Shown here: one piece after another, positions 53,484 to 62,735 of the stretch
Layout of the letters: every line of letters begins with the position of its first letter
How positions within the stretch are numbered: the stretch's first letter is position 1
Assembly: GCF_017744445.1 (NCBI RefSeq)
Contig: NZ_JAGIBH010000006.1
Location: forward strand, 374,071-438,070
Direction of reading: 5' to 3'
Length of the DNA stretch: 64,000 bases
DNA from: Caulobacter sp.
GTDB lineage: Bacteria > Pseudomonadota > Alphaproteobacteria > Caulobacterales > Caulobacteraceae
Made by a program: the position numbers and the translations under genes
Notes under the pieces: generated by a model
Seen by the model: only the letters and a program-made list of their open reading frames with translations
Databases searched by the model: none
Told to the model about the DNA's origin: nothing

Positions 53484-54595
53484 TGCCCGAGACCGCGCCC
53501 AGCGACTGGAGACGCTTCGCGGGCGTTGGTCTTTCGCAGAAGGCGCTGAAAGCCGCGGCCGCCCGCAAGACCGAGATCCGCCACGCCATCCGCGTCTCGG
53601 CCGCCGTCGGCGCCGCCTTCACCCTCGCCACACTGCTCCGCCTGCCACAAGGCTATTGGGCCGTCTTCACGGCCGTGATCGTGGTGCAGGCCAGCCTGGG
53701 CGCGACCATCACCGCCTCGATCGAGCGCTTCATGGGCACCGTTGTCGGGGCTTTAGCCGGGGCAGCCGCGGCCTACCTCCATACGAAGTGGCCCGAGTTC
53801 GGCGGGATCATCCTGTGCGTGACCGTGGCGCTGCTGGCGTTCGTCGTCTCGGTGCGGCCGGCGTTGAAGGTCGCGCCGGTCACGGCTGTGATCATGCTGA
53901 TCGGTCAGGCCACCCACATGGATCCGCTGATCGCCGCCAGCCTGCGCGTGGCCGAGATCACGGTCGGCAGCCTCGTGGGTGTCGCCGCCACCCTGCTGAT
54001 CTTCCCGGCCCGCGCCCATGCCTCGGTGGTCACCAGCGTCCAGAAGATCGCTGGCCTGCAGGCGCACATTCTCGATAGCCACGTCCTGACCCTGCGTGGC
54101 ACGCCGGGCCCGACCGACTACCTGAAAGCCCAGGACGACCTGCGCGCCGCGCTGGCCAAGCTGCAGACCGGCATGACCGAGGCCGATCGCGAGAACGCTA
54201 GCAAGCTCAGCGAGCGCTCGGTCTCGGAGGCGATCCCCCGCACGCTCTGGCGCCTGCGCAACGACACGGTGATGGTCGGCCGCACCCTGCATGAGCCCCT
54301 GCCCGCTGCGAGTCTAGCGCCCGCCGCCGCAGACATGCTGGAGGCGAGCGCCAAGTTCCTGCGCGCCACGGCCGACCTGCTGGCCGGCGGCCCTCGTCCG
54401 GATCGCGTCGCCTTCGCGGAGGTCCATCAGACCTTCCAAACCTGCGTCGAGGGCCTGCGTAAGCAGGGCCTGACCCGCGAACTGGAGTTCGACGACGCCG
54501 CGCGGGTGTTCGGCCTGGTCTTCGCCATCGAGAACCTGTTCGGCAACCTCGGTGACTTCGAGGAGCGGATCGAGGAAGCGCTGAAGAAGGACTAG
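53483..54595 (+). CDS. FUSC-family membrane protein (putative exporter)
   Basis: The 370-residue protein has an N-terminal membrane domain with about six short helices (residues 30-175, including RLPQGYWAVFTAVIVVQASLG, a hallmark of the FUSC/aromatic-acid exporter family) and a soluble helical C-terminal part. It starts at GTG overlapping the pncC stop. Relatives export aromatic acids or other small organics; the substrate here is unknown. The stop overlaps the convergent RatA-like gene by 4 nt (CTAG). Confidence 0.86.
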   Translation: MPETAPSDWRRFAGVGLSQKALKAAAARKTEIRHAIRVSAAVGAAFTLATLLRLPQGYWAVFTAVIVVQASLGATITASIERFMGTVVGALAGAAAAYLHTKWPEFGGIILCVTVALLAFVVSVRPALKVAPVTAVIMLIGQATHMDPLIAASLRVAEITVGSLVGVAATLLIFPARAHASVVTSVQKIAGLQAHILDSHVLTLRGTPGPTDYLKAQDDLRAALAKLQTGMTEADRENASKLSERSVSEAIPRTLWRLRNDTVMVGRTLHEPLPAASLAPAAADMLEASAKFLRATADLLAGGPRPDRVAFAEVHQTFQTCVEGLRKQGLTRELEFDDAARVFGLVFAIENLFGNLGDFEERIEEALKKD

Positions 54596-55044
54596 GCCTT
54601 TACGCCGTAGACCTGCCTGGCCCGATCCTCGAAACAGGCGATCAACTTGTTCGCGGCCTTGTCGATATTGGCGGCCAGCATGGCGTCCAACAGGGCGGCC
54701 TTGAAGGCGAAGTCGATCACGAACTCGACGCGGGTCGCCTCACCTTCAGCCACGAACCGCCAGCCGTTCGAAAGGCGCTTGAACGGGCCGTACAGCAAGC
54801 TGACATCGATGCTCAGCGCCTCGCTGTCACGGCGCACGCGGGTCGCGAACTTCTCGCGCAGGAACGAGAAGCCGACCTGGGCCTCGGCGTCGACCGTGCT
54901 GACCGCGCCATCAATGCGGCCGTTCCAGGTGCGCATGGCGGTGATCCACGGCACGAACTTCGGATAGGCCTCGACGTCGCCGACGAGCTCGAACAGCTGC
55001 TCGGGCGCGTACGGCAGCACGCGCGTCACGACATGACGATGCAC
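54592..55044 (-). CDS. RatA/COQ10-like START-domain protein
   Basis: The 150-residue protein is of the polyketide-cyclase/START (SRPBCC) fold: RVLPYAPEQLFELVGDVEAYPKFVPW at the N-terminus and FEDRARQVYG at the C-terminus are typical of the COQ10/RatA group. Alphaproteobacterial members are thought to bind ubiquinone like COQ10; the enterobacterial relative RatA affects ribosome assembly. It is 5 bases after lipA and probably cotranscribed with it. Confidence 0.9.
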   Translation of the reverse strand: MHRHVVTRVLPYAPEQLFELVGDVEAYPKFVPWITAMRTWNGRIDGAVSTVDAEAQVGFSFLREKFATRVRRDSEALSIDVSLLYGPFKRLSNGWRFVAEGEATRVEFVIDFAFKAALLDAMLAANIDKAANKLIACFEDRARQVYGVKA

Positions 55045-55049
55045 AGCGT

Positions 55050-56027
55050 TTACGCCGTGCGGGCGTCGAGAGCGCGGCGGGCGGCCTGTAGCTTGGCGAA
55101 GTCCTCGCCCGCGTGGTGCGACGAGCGGGTCAGCGGGCTGGACGAGACCATCAGGAAGCCCTTGGCGCGGGCGATCGCCTCATAGGCCTTGAACTCTTCC
55201 GGCGTCACGAAGCGGTCGATGGCCGCGTGCTTGCGGGTCGGCTGCAAGTACTGGCCGATGGTGATGAAGTCGACGCCGGCCGAACGCATGTCGTCCATGA
55301 CCTGCATGACCTCCTCCTTGGTCTCGCCCAGACCGACCATCAGGCCAGACTTGGTGAACTGGGAGGGATCGCGCTGCTTCACGCGGTCCAGCAGGCGCAG
55401 CGAGTTGTAGTAGCGGGCGCCCGGGCGGATCTTGAGATACAGCCGCGGCACGGTTTCGAGGTTGTGGTTGAAGACGTCCGGGCGGGAGTCGATGACCACG
55501 TTCTCGGCCCCTTCCTTGCGTAGGAAGTCGGGCGTCAGGATCTCGATGGTGGTGCCGGGCGACATGGCGCGGATCGAGGTGACGACCTCGGCGAAGTGAC
55601 GAGCGCCGCCGTCCAGCAGGTCGTCGCGGTCCACCGAGGTGATGACCACGTGCTTGAGGCCCATCTTGGCGACGGCCTCGGCCACGCGGCGCGGCTCGTC
55701 CGGATCCAGCTGTGTCGGCAGGCCGGTGGTGACGTTGCAGAAGGCGCAGGCGCGAGTGCAGATCTCGCCCATGATCATCATGGTCGCGTGCTTCTGGCTC
55801 CAGCACTCGCCGATGTTCGGGCAGGCGGCCTCCTCGCAGACCGTCGTCAGCTTGTGCTCGCGCACGATACCCTTGGTCTCGTTATACTGGCCCGAACCCG
55901 GGGCGCGCACGCGCAGCCAGTCGGGTTTGCGGAGCACCGGGGTATCGGGGCGGTTCTGCTTTTCGGGATGGCGCGCCGCCCGGTCTTCCGAGCCGCGAGC
56001 CTTCAGCGTGTCGATCACCGTGGCCAT
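55050..56027 (-). CDS. lipA: LipA, lipoyl synthase
   Basis: The 325-residue radical-SAM enzyme inserts sulphur into octanoyl groups on lipoyl domains. It has both cluster motifs: the auxiliary [12 protein letters not shown] (Cys64, 69, 75) and the radical-[11 protein letters not shown] (Cys90, 94, 97). The C-terminal RSSYHAGE-like motif reads RSSHHAGED. Its substrates include the lipoyl domain of PdhC, encoded at the right end of this window. The gene is divergent from a lipoprotein hydrolase. Confidence 0.97.
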   Translation of the reverse strand: MATVIDTLKARGSEDRAARHPEKQNRPDTPVLRKPDWLRVRAPGSGQYNETKGIVREHKLTTVCEEAACPNIGECWSQKHATMMIMGEICTRACAFCNVTTGLPTQLDPDEPRRVAEAVAKMGLKHVVITSVDRDDLLDGGARHFAEVVTSIRAMSPGTTIEILTPDFLRKEGAENVVIDSRPDVFNHNLETVPRLYLKIRPGARYYNSLRLLDRVKQRDPSQFTKSGLMVGLGETKEEVMQVMDDMRSAGVDFITIGQYLQPTRKHAAIDRFVTPEEFKAYEAIARAKGFLMVSSSPLTRSSHHAGEDFAKLQAARRALDARTA

Positions 56028-56110
56028 GGCGCCTAAATCGGTCTTCTTGGCCTCCGGATCAAGCGCTTGATCTTGCTTAAGGCGACGATGCGCGAAATGA
56101 CTGTTCAGGT

Positions 56111-57160
56111 ATGCGTCGCCGCCTTCTTGCTATCACCCTGGCTTTGGCCGTTTCCGCCTGTGGCGACGGCGGCTCGCGCGCGCCCTTTGCCGACACCCGG
56201 ACGCCGCCCTCATTGGGCGCGCGTTTCTATCCGCCGCAGGGCTGGAGTTGGGGTTATGTCCGCAGCGGCGAAGGCAAGGTGCAGCGCTACGGCGTCGCCG
56301 CCCCGCCGGTGGCGCCGCGCGCTACGCTGCTGATCCTGACCGGCTATGGCGAAAGCGCCGAGAAGTGGTTCGAGACCGTCTCGGAGCTGAATGCCCAGGG
56401 CTTCACGGTCTGGGTCCTGGAACGCCAGGGCCAGGGCGGCTCCGAGCGCTCTACGCCCTGGCGGGATCTTGGCCACGTCGACAGCTTCGATCCCGATGTC
56501 GCCGCCGTCCGCGCACTGACCCGGGGCGTCATCCGACCGGCAGGCGATATCCCGTTCGTTATCATCGGCCACTCGGAGGGCGGCCTGGTCGCGTTGCGCG
56601 CCGCCGAGCAGGGCCTGGGCATGGACGGCCTGGTCCTGACTTCGCCGGCTTTCGGCCTCAGCGCCCTGCCCCGCTCGCGCGCCGACTTCACGCGGTTCAC
56701 GCCGGCCATGCGGACCTTGCGCCTGGGCTGGATCCGCACGCCAGACCAGGCGGGCTGGAAGCGCGAAGGCCCTGATGGCGTCCAGTTGGGGCTGACCCAC
56801 GACCAGCAGCGCGGCAAGGTCCAGGCGGCCTGGATGCAGGCCAATCCCGACCTGCGCATGGGCGGACGCAGCCTGGGCTGGTTCGCCGCCTTCTTCGACG
56901 CCTCCGAAGCCGCCGCCCGCGACATCCGCAAGACCGCCGTCCCGACCATCATGCTGGACGCCGGCCAGGACAAGGTGGTCACCGCCACGCCCCAGAGCCG
57001 CCTCTGCGCGGCGATGATCGACTGCAAGGAGACCCGCTATTCGGCGGCGGGCCATGACCTGCACATGGAATCGGACGCCGTTCGCGGGCCCTGGCTGACC
57101 GCCATCGTCGATTTCACCCGCGCCCGGATGACCGCCAAGGCCTTGCCCCGCAAGGGCTGA
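56111..57160 (+). CDS. Lipoprotein alpha/beta hydrolase (lysophospholipase/monoacylglycerol-lipase-like)
   Basis: The 349-residue protein has a lipoprotein leader with lipobox VSAC (Cys17), then an alpha/beta-hydrolase domain: [31 protein letters not shown], the nucleophile elbow GHSEGG and, at the C-terminus, Asp/His of the triad ([10 protein letters not shown] and [10 protein letters not shown]). The Hydrolase_4 type lid suggests lysophospholipase or monoglyceride lipase activity. It is transcribed alone, with a 104-base gap to the next gene. The substrate is inferred from family only. Confidence 0.86.
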   Translation: MRRRLLAITLALAVSACGDGGSRAPFADTRTPPSLGARFYPPQGWSWGYVRSGEGKVQRYGVAAPPVAPRATLLILTGYGESAEKWFETVSELNAQGFTVWVLERQGQGGSERSTPWRDLGHVDSFDPDVAAVRALTRGVIRPAGDIPFVIIGHSEGGLVALRAAEQGLGMDGLVLTSPAFGLSALPRSRADFTRFTPAMRTLRLGWIRTPDQAGWKREGPDGVQLGLTHDQQRGKVQAAWMQANPDLRMGGRSLGWFAAFFDASEAAARDIRKTAVPTIMLDAGQDKVVTATPQSRLCAAMIDCKETRYSAAGHDLHMESDAVRGPWLTAIVDFTRARMTAKALPRKG

Positions 57161-57264
57161 GCCTCACGCATTGTGACTCTTTCTTGCAAAGCCGGACCTT
57201 CCTCGGCAGACTCGACGTTTAGGAACGAGAGCGCGCTTTCGCTCTTCGGGGAGGTTTCGCCGGG

Positions 57265-58818
57265 ATGCCGGTAGCTTACGACGTGCAAGCTGGTCAGAAG
57301 GCCATCTTCGACGCCCTCATCGACGCCCGCGACAAGTACGGCGCCAAGAAGCCGATCCTGGAGGACCAGGATCGTAATCCGCTGACCTATACGGACCTGA
57401 TCCGGGCCAGCTTCGCGCTGGGCCGCAAGATCGCCGGCATGACCAAGCCGGGCGAGAACGTCGGCGTGCTGCTGCCGTCGGGCTCGGGGTCGGTGGTGAC
57501 CTTCTTCGCTCTGCACGCCTTTGGCCGCGTGCCGACCATGCTGAACTTCACGGCGGGCCTGCGAAACATCAAGGCCGCGGTGAAGCTGGCCGGCGTCAAG
57601 CGCGTGCTGACCGCCCACAAGTTCATCGAACTGGGCAAGCTGCACGACATCGTCGACGCCATAGGCGAACACGCCGAGATCACCTATCTGGAAGACGTGC
57701 GTGGCACGATCGGTCTGCCGGACAAGCTGTTCGCGGCCGCCGCCGGCCTGTTCCCGCGCCAGTTCCGCGCCCCGGCCAAACCGTCGGACAAGGGCGTCGT
57801 CCTGTTCACCTCGGGCAGCTTCGGCGCGCCGCGTGGCGTAGTCCTGACCCAGGCCAACCTAGTCTCCAACGCCCAGCAGATCGCCGCCCATATCGCGCTC
57901 GATCCGGCCTGGGTGTTCTTCAACCCGTTGCCGGTCTTCCACTGCTTTGGTCTGACCGCCGGGGTGATCCTGCCGATCATGACCGGCATGAAGGCGTTCC
58001 AGTACCCCTCGCCGCTGCACACCAAGCAGATCCCGCCGCTGATCAAGGATGTCGGCGGCTCGGTGCTGCTGGCCACCGACACCTTCGTCAACCAGTACGC
58101 CCGCTCGGCCGAGAGCGACGAGCTGTCGGGCCTGAAGTTCATCGTCTGCGGCGCCGAGAAGGTCCGCGAAGAGACGCACAACATCATCGCCGAGAAGTTC
58201 GGCGGCGTGCCGGTGCTGGAAGGCTATGGCGCGACCGAGGCCTCGCCGGTCATCGCGGTCAACAAGCCCGAAGACAATCGCCGTGGCACGGTCGGCGGCC
58301 TGCTGCCGGGCCAGGAGTGGAAGATCGAACTGGTCGAGGGCATCCCCGAAGGCGGTCGCCTGCTGGTGCGTGGTCCCAACATCATGTCGGGCTATCTGCG
58401 CGAGGACGGCGGCGTCGACGCCCCGGAAGGCGGCTGGCACGACACCGGCGACGTGGTCACGGTCACCGACGACCTGTGGATCACTATCAAGGGCCGGGTG
58501 AAACGCTTCGCCAAGATCGGCGGCGAGATGGTCTCCCTGACCGCCGCTGAGGACCTGGCCTCGGCTGTGTGGCCCAACGGCCGTCACGCCGTGATCTCGA
58601 TGCCCGACAAGAAGAAGGGCGAGAAGCTGATCCTGGTCACCGACTGCCAGGCGGCGGCCGTCACCTCGCTGGTGGCGCACGCCCAAAGCGTCGGCGCGCC
58701 CGAACTGGCCGTGCCGCGCAAGATCCTCAAGGTGCAGGAAGTGCCCGTGCTGGGCAGCGGCAAGACCGACTATGTCGCCATCCAGCGCATGGCCGAGACC
58801 GACAGCGCCGCCGCCTGA
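57265..58818 (+). CDS. AMP-dependent acyl-CoA/acyl-ACP ligase-like protein
   Basis: The 517-residue protein belongs to the adenylate-forming family. Motifs: the ATP loop LFTSGSFGAPRGVVLTQ, VLEGYGATEASPVIAVN and WHDTGDVVTVTDDLWITIKGR (the family's TGD and hinge regions, split for length). It resembles the ligase half of Aas-type 2-acylglycerophosphoethanolamine acyltransferase/acyl-ACP synthetases, but lacks the acyltransferase domain. It therefore may activate fatty acids for phospholipid repair. The upstream 104 bases hold GGGGAGG as ribosome-binding sequence 16 bases before the ATG. Confidence 0.87.
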   Translation: MPVAYDVQAGQKAIFDALIDARDKYGAKKPILEDQDRNPLTYTDLIRASFALGRKIAGMTKPGENVGVLLPSGSGSVVTFFALHAFGRVPTMLNFTAGLRNIKAAVKLAGVKRVLTAHKFIELGKLHDIVDAIGEHAEITYLEDVRGTIGLPDKLFAAAAGLFPRQFRAPAKPSDKGVVLFTSGSFGAPRGVVLTQANLVSNAQQIAAHIALDPAWVFFNPLPVFHCFGLTAGVILPIMTGMKAFQYPSPLHTKQIPPLIKDVGGSVLLATDTFVNQYARSAESDELSGLKFIVCGAEKVREETHNIIAEKFGGVPVLEGYGATEASPVIAVNKPEDNRRGTVGGLLPGQEWKIELVEGIPEGGRLLVRGPNIMSGYLREDGGVDAPEGGWHDTGDVVTVTDDLWITIKGRVKRFAKIGGEMVSLTAAEDLASAVWPNGRHAVISMPDKKKGEKLILVTDCQAAAVTSLVAHAQSVGAPELAVPRKILKVQEVPVLGSGKTDYVAIQRMAETDSAAA

Positions 58819-58900
58819 GATATCTGAATCGTATCCCTCGATAGGTTTGGCTAGCGTGGTCGAGAACTCGACTCACGCTGGTTCAAAGAGGGAAGAAGAA

Positions 58901-59296
58901 ATGGAACGTCTCGCCGTCTGGTCGCCGCGCGTCCTCAGTCTACTGAGGATCATCACCGCCCTGCTCTTCATGGAGCATGGGCTGATGAAGCTGTTCCACT
59001 TCCCCGCCGCCCAACCCGGTGCGCCCAGCCCGCTTCCACCGTTGCTGGTGGCCGCCGGCGCACTGGAGATCTTCGGCGGCGCTCACATCCTGCTGGGCCT
59101 GTTCACCCGCCCGTTCGCCTTCCTGCTGTCGGGCATGATGGCGGTAGCCTATTTCATGGCTCACGGCAGCCAGGGCTTTTGGCCAGCGCTGAACGGCGGC
59201 GAGCCTGCGATCCTGTACTGCTTCATCTTCCTGTACCTGGTCTTCCAGGGCGGCGGCGAATGGAGCATCGACGCCCAGATCCGCAAGAAGCCTTAG
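58901..59296 (+). CDS. DoxX-family membrane protein
   Basis: The 131-residue protein has four hydrophobic segments (about 12-32, 47-70, 74-92, 103-122) and the family pattern LRIITALLFMEHGLMKLF, GALEIFGGAHILLGLFTRP and AVAYFMAHG. The ATG at 58901 follows AGGGAAGA; an upstream extension is not hydrophobic and is discarded. DoxX proteins act in redox or sulphur-related membrane processes, but the function is mostly unassigned. The end overlaps by 4 nt the convergent gene (TTAG). Confidence 0.87.
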   Translation: MERLAVWSPRVLSLLRIITALLFMEHGLMKLFHFPAAQPGAPSPLPPLLVAAGALEIFGGAHILLGLFTRPFAFLLSGMMAVAYFMAHGSQGFWPALNGGEPAILYCFIFLYLVFQGGGEWSIDAQIRKKP

Positions 59297-60738
59297 AAGC
59301 TGCCGCCCAGGGCTTCCAGCTCGGCGCGGAAGCCCTGCTTGCGGCTGTGCATGGCGCGCAGATCCGCCACGAAGGCCTGATGGTCGGGATATTCGCCGAA
59401 GTCACCGATCATCACCGACAGCGACTCCGCCTCCAGCAGCTGCCGGGCGGCCTCGGCGTAGCGCGTGGCCACGCCATACGTCAGCACGTACTGGATCGAG
59501 GCCCGCAGCAGCAGGCTCGCGGCCATCGGATAGCCGCCTTCCAGCCGGCGGGCGGCTTCGGTCATCAGGGTGTCGTCGGCGCCGTTGATCTCGCCGGCGC
59601 GGGTCAGCACCAGGCGTGAAGCGGCCGGCAGGTCTGGCCAGGAGACCAGGAACGCCAAGGCGCGATCGAACTGCGGAAAGCGCTTGGCGACGGCCTTGGC
59701 CTGGTCCTCGGCCTCGACATCGTCGAAGTCCGGCAGGCCCTTGAGATAGGCCCGCAGACGCGGGATCGACAGCGTCCGCTCAAACTCGGCCCAGCGGCGC
59801 TTCTGGGCCTCGTCGTGATGGCCGGTGGCCTCCAGGGCGTCCAGCATCGCCTCTTCCCAGGCCGAGCGCTCTTCCAGCGAGCTTTGATGGCGACCGCCCT
59901 TCTCGCTTGGCGCGCCAGCGTGGAGTGTGGCCAGTGCGTCTTCAGGGCGACCGGCCTCAAGCAGGCGGCGAGCGATCTCGGCCGAGACCAAAGGCGTCCT
60001 GCGCAATTCTGGCGCGAAGGTAGCCTCGAAGGCGTCGACATCGCCGCTGGCGTCGGCCAGGCGGCGTAAGGCGTCGCGATAGACCGCCGTGCGGGCGTCG
60101 CGGACTGTACGGGCTGCCAGCAGTTGCTCCAGGGTCTTGCGCAGGTGCTCCTGGCCCCTCTTGCCCAGCGCGGGGCTGAGGGCGTTCACGACCGGTCCGA
60201 ACTGGGTGTAGTCGTCGCGGCGCAACAGCCTGGCGATGCGGTCGGCCAGAACGATGGGATCCGGCAGGGCCTGGGCGGCGATCGCGCCGATGCCGTCGCG
60301 AGCAGCCAGGAAGACGTCGCCGATCGGCCCTTCGGCCTGGCTGAGGCGATCCAACGTGGGTGTCGCCAGATCCAGGAGATCCAGCATCAGGTCGAGGGCG
60401 GCGTTGGCGTCGTCTTGCGCCAGCCGCTCGATCATCCCGCGATGCAGGTCAAGGTCTTTGGCGAAAGCCGCGCGCTTGCGCCAGTTGATGCGCGACGAGG
60501 ACTTGCCGACCGTCGCAAAGCGTTTTGCGATCTCCAGCGCCAAACCTTCGGCGTTGGACTCGGCGAACAGCTCTAGCCGCAGCACGCGCTTGACGTGGCT
60601 GTCGCTGGAGAGGTCGAGCAGGATGGCGGTCAGACGCTCGGGACCCAGGTCGACCAAGTTGGCCTCGGAAAGGGTCGTCTTGGACCCCTTCCGCGCCTTT
60701 GGCTTATCACCCGTCGTCGTCGCGGCCTTGCGCGCCAT
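59293..60738 (-). CDS. DUF6880-like protein of unknown function
   Basis: The 481-residue soluble protein has a basic N-terminus (ARKAATTTGDKPKARKGSK), then helix-rich repeats: LTAILLDLSSDSHVKRVLRLEL, AAFAKDLDLHRGMIERLA, ARRLLEAGRPEDALATLHAG and LEATGHHDEAQKRRWAEFE, some of tetratricopeptide-like character. It resembles Caulobacterales proteins grouped, as I recall, as DUF6880. No catalytic motif is visible. It follows lpdA by 18 bases and may be cotranscribed with the pyruvate dehydrogenase genes. Confidence 0.75.
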   Translation of the reverse strand: MARKAATTTGDKPKARKGSKTTLSEANLVDLGPERLTAILLDLSSDSHVKRVLRLELFAESNAEGLALEIAKRFATVGKSSSRINWRKRAAFAKDLDLHRGMIERLAQDDANAALDLMLDLLDLATPTLDRLSQAEGPIGDVFLAARDGIGAIAAQALPDPIVLADRIARLLRRDDYTQFGPVVNALSPALGKRGQEHLRKTLEQLLAARTVRDARTAVYRDALRRLADASGDVDAFEATFAPELRRTPLVSAEIARRLLEAGRPEDALATLHAGAPSEKGGRHQSSLEERSAWEEAMLDALEATGHHDEAQKRRWAEFERTLSIPRLRAYLKGLPDFDDVEAEDQAKAVAKRFPQFDRALAFLVSWPDLPAASRLVLTRAGEINGADDTLMTEAARRLEGGYPMAASLLLRASIQYVLTYGVATRYAEAARQLLEAESLSVMIGDFGEYPDHQAFVADLRAMHSRKQGFRAELEALGGSF

Positions 60739-60756
60739 CCAATCTCCTAGGCTACC

Positions 60757-62157
60757 CTAGATGTGCAGGACGCGGCCGTAGGCGTCCAGCGCGGCTTCGT
60801 GCATGGCTTCCGACATGGTCGGATGGGCGTAGACGATGCCGTGCAGGTCTTCCTCGGTGGCTTCCAAGGTGATCGCGGTGACGAAGCCCTGGATCATCTC
60901 GGTCACTTCGTGGCCGATCATGTGGGCGCCGATCAGGGCGCCGGTCTTGGCGTCGAACACGGTTTTCACGAAACCTTCGGTCTCGCCCGCGGCCACGGCC
61001 TTGCCGTTGACCTTGAACGGGAAGCGACCCGCCTTGACCTCGATGCCGGCCGCCTTGGCGCCAGCTTCGGTATAGCCGACCGAAGCAACCTGCGGGTTGG
61101 CGTAGGTGCAGCCCGGGATCGGCGAGTTGACGTTCGGGGTCTTGTAGCCGGCGATGGCCTCAGCGGCGTGGATGCCCTCGTGGCTGGCCTTGTGGGCGAG
61201 CCAAGGGCCGCCGGCGATGTCGCCGATGGCGTACAGGCCCGGGACGTTGGTCTTGCAGTGCTTGTCGGTCACGGCGTGGCCGCGATCCAGGTTCAGGCCG
61301 ACGGCGTCCAGGCCTTCGCTGTTCGGAGCGATGCCGACGGCGACGATGCACTTCTCGGCGGTCAGCTGCTCGATCTTGCCGCCGACATCGACGGTGACCG
61401 AGACGCCGTCCTTGGTCTTCTCGACCTTGGAGACCTTGGCGCCGATGCGGAACTTGATACCGCGCTTCTCGAACGCCTTCTGGGCGGCCTTCGAGACCTC
61501 TTCGTCTTCCACCGGCATGATGCGATCGATGGCTTCGACGACGGTCACCTCGGCGCCCAGGGCGCGGTAGAAGCTGGCGAACTCGATGCCGATGGCGCCC
61601 GAGCCGATCACGACCAGCGACTTGGGCATGGTCTTGGGCGCCAGGGCGTCACGATAGGTCCAGATCTTATCGCCGTCCGAGACCGCGCCGATCGCCGGGA
61701 TCTCGCGAGCGCGGGCGCCGCTGGCCAGGATCACGTTCTTGGCCTGGACCGTACGGCTGCCGCCGGCCTTCAGGGCGATGACCAGCTTGGGAGCCGGATT
61801 GCCCTTCTCCAGCTTGGCTTCGCCCTCGATCACTTCGATCTTGTGCTTCTTCATCAGGAAGGCGATGCCGCCCGACATCTGCTTGGCCACGCCACGCGAG
61901 CGCTCGATGATCTTGGTAAAATCGAACGCGGCGCCCTGCACCGATAGGCCGTAGCCGCCCAGATGCGACAGCTGCTCGTAGATCTCGCCGGACTTCAGCA
62001 GCGCCTTGGTCGGGATGCAGCCCCAGTTCAGGCAGATGCCGCCCAGGTTTTCACGCTCGACGATGGCCGTCTTCAGGCCCAGTTGGCTGGCGCGGATCGC
62101 GGCCACATAGCCGCCAGGACCGGCGCCGATGACGACGACATCGAATTCCGTGGACAT
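60757..62157 (-). CDS. lpdA: LpdA, dihydrolipoyl dehydrogenase
   Basis: The 466-residue flavoenzyme reoxidises dihydrolipoamide in 2-oxoacid dehydrogenase complexes. It has the FAD motif VVIGAGPGGYVAA (8-20), the redox disulphide GGICLNWGC (Cys42 and Cys47), the NAD motif VVIGSGAIGIEFASF and the C-terminal His-Glu dyad region HAHPTMSEAMHEA (here YAHPTMSEAMHEA). It is on the same strand as pdhC, with a glutathione peroxidase gene between them. Confidence 0.97.
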   Translation of the reverse strand: MSTEFDVVVIGAGPGGYVAAIRASQLGLKTAIVERENLGGICLNWGCIPTKALLKSGEIYEQLSHLGGYGLSVQGAAFDFTKIIERSRGVAKQMSGGIAFLMKKHKIEVIEGEAKLEKGNPAPKLVIALKAGGSRTVQAKNVILASGARAREIPAIGAVSDGDKIWTYRDALAPKTMPKSLVVIGSGAIGIEFASFYRALGAEVTVVEAIDRIMPVEDEEVSKAAQKAFEKRGIKFRIGAKVSKVEKTKDGVSVTVDVGGKIEQLTAEKCIVAVGIAPNSEGLDAVGLNLDRGHAVTDKHCKTNVPGLYAIGDIAGGPWLAHKASHEGIHAAEAIAGYKTPNVNSPIPGCTYANPQVASVGYTEAGAKAAGIEVKAGRFPFKVNGKAVAAGETEGFVKTVFDAKTGALIGAHMIGHEVTEMIQGFVTAITLEATEEDLHGIVYAHPTMSEAMHEAALDAYGRVLHI

Positions 62158-62210
62158 GTCTTCTAACCCCTAGCTTTGGCGCCCTTCCGGGGGAGCGGAG
62201 AGCGCCGATC

Positions 62211-62230
62211 GACCGGTCTTGGGGCCGGTC
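62211..62230 (-). other. Small hairpin between the glutathione peroxidase and lpdA genes
   Basis: GACCGG and CCGGTC form a perfect 6-bp stem with an 8-base loop in the 82-base gap, directly after the peroxidase stop on the minus strand. No T-run follows. It could be a weak attenuator; evidence is slight. Confidence 0.25.
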
Positions 62231-62239
62231 TGGGAGAAA

Positions 62240-62716
62240 CTAAAGCAGCGCCTCGACCGCGACCTTGAGGTCCTCGGGCTTCACCGTGGGCGCGAAACGT
62301 TCGACGACCTCGCCATCCTTGCCGATCAGGAACTTGGTGAAGTTCCACTTGATCGCCTCGGTGCCCAGCAGGCCCTTCTGTTCCTTCTTGAGGAACTTGT
62401 AGAGCGGGTGAGCGTCAGCGCCATTGACGTCGATCTTGCTCATCACCGGGAAGGTCACGTCGTAGGTCAGCGAGCAGAAGTTCGCGATCTCCTCGGCGTT
62501 ACCCGGCTCCTGAGCGCCGAACTGGTTGCAGGGGAAGGCCAGGACCGTGAAGCCACGGTCCTTGTGGCTCTTGTAGAGCGCCTCGAGGCCTTCGTACTGA
62601 GGCGTGAAACCGCACTTGCTGGCGGTGTTCACGATCAGCAGCACCTGGCCGCGATAGTCGGCCAGGCTCACGTCCTGGCCGTCCAGCGTCTTGGCGGAGT
62701 AGTCGTAGACCGACAT
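62240..62716 (-). CDS. Glutathione peroxidase family protein (thiol peroxidase type)
   Basis: The 158-residue protein shows the family's LLIVNTASKCGFTPQY with the peroxidatic Cys35, FPCNQFGAQEPG with a Cys and Gln, and the WNFTKFLIG segment with catalytic Trp/Asn. Bacterial members with Cys instead of selenocysteine usually work with thioredoxin. It lies 19 bases after pdhC on the same strand and 82 bases before lpdA, so it is inserted in the pyruvate dehydrogenase gene run. It reduces H2O2 or lipid hydroperoxides. Confidence 0.95.
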   Translation of the reverse strand: MSVYDYSAKTLDGQDVSLADYRGQVLLIVNTASKCGFTPQYEGLEALYKSHKDRGFTVLAFPCNQFGAQEPGNAEEIANFCSLTYDVTFPVMSKIDVNGADAHPLYKFLKKEQKGLLGTEAIKWNFTKFLIGKDGEVVERFAPTVKPEDLKVAVEALL

Positions 62717-62735
62717 CGTCCCTCCCCGCTCCCGA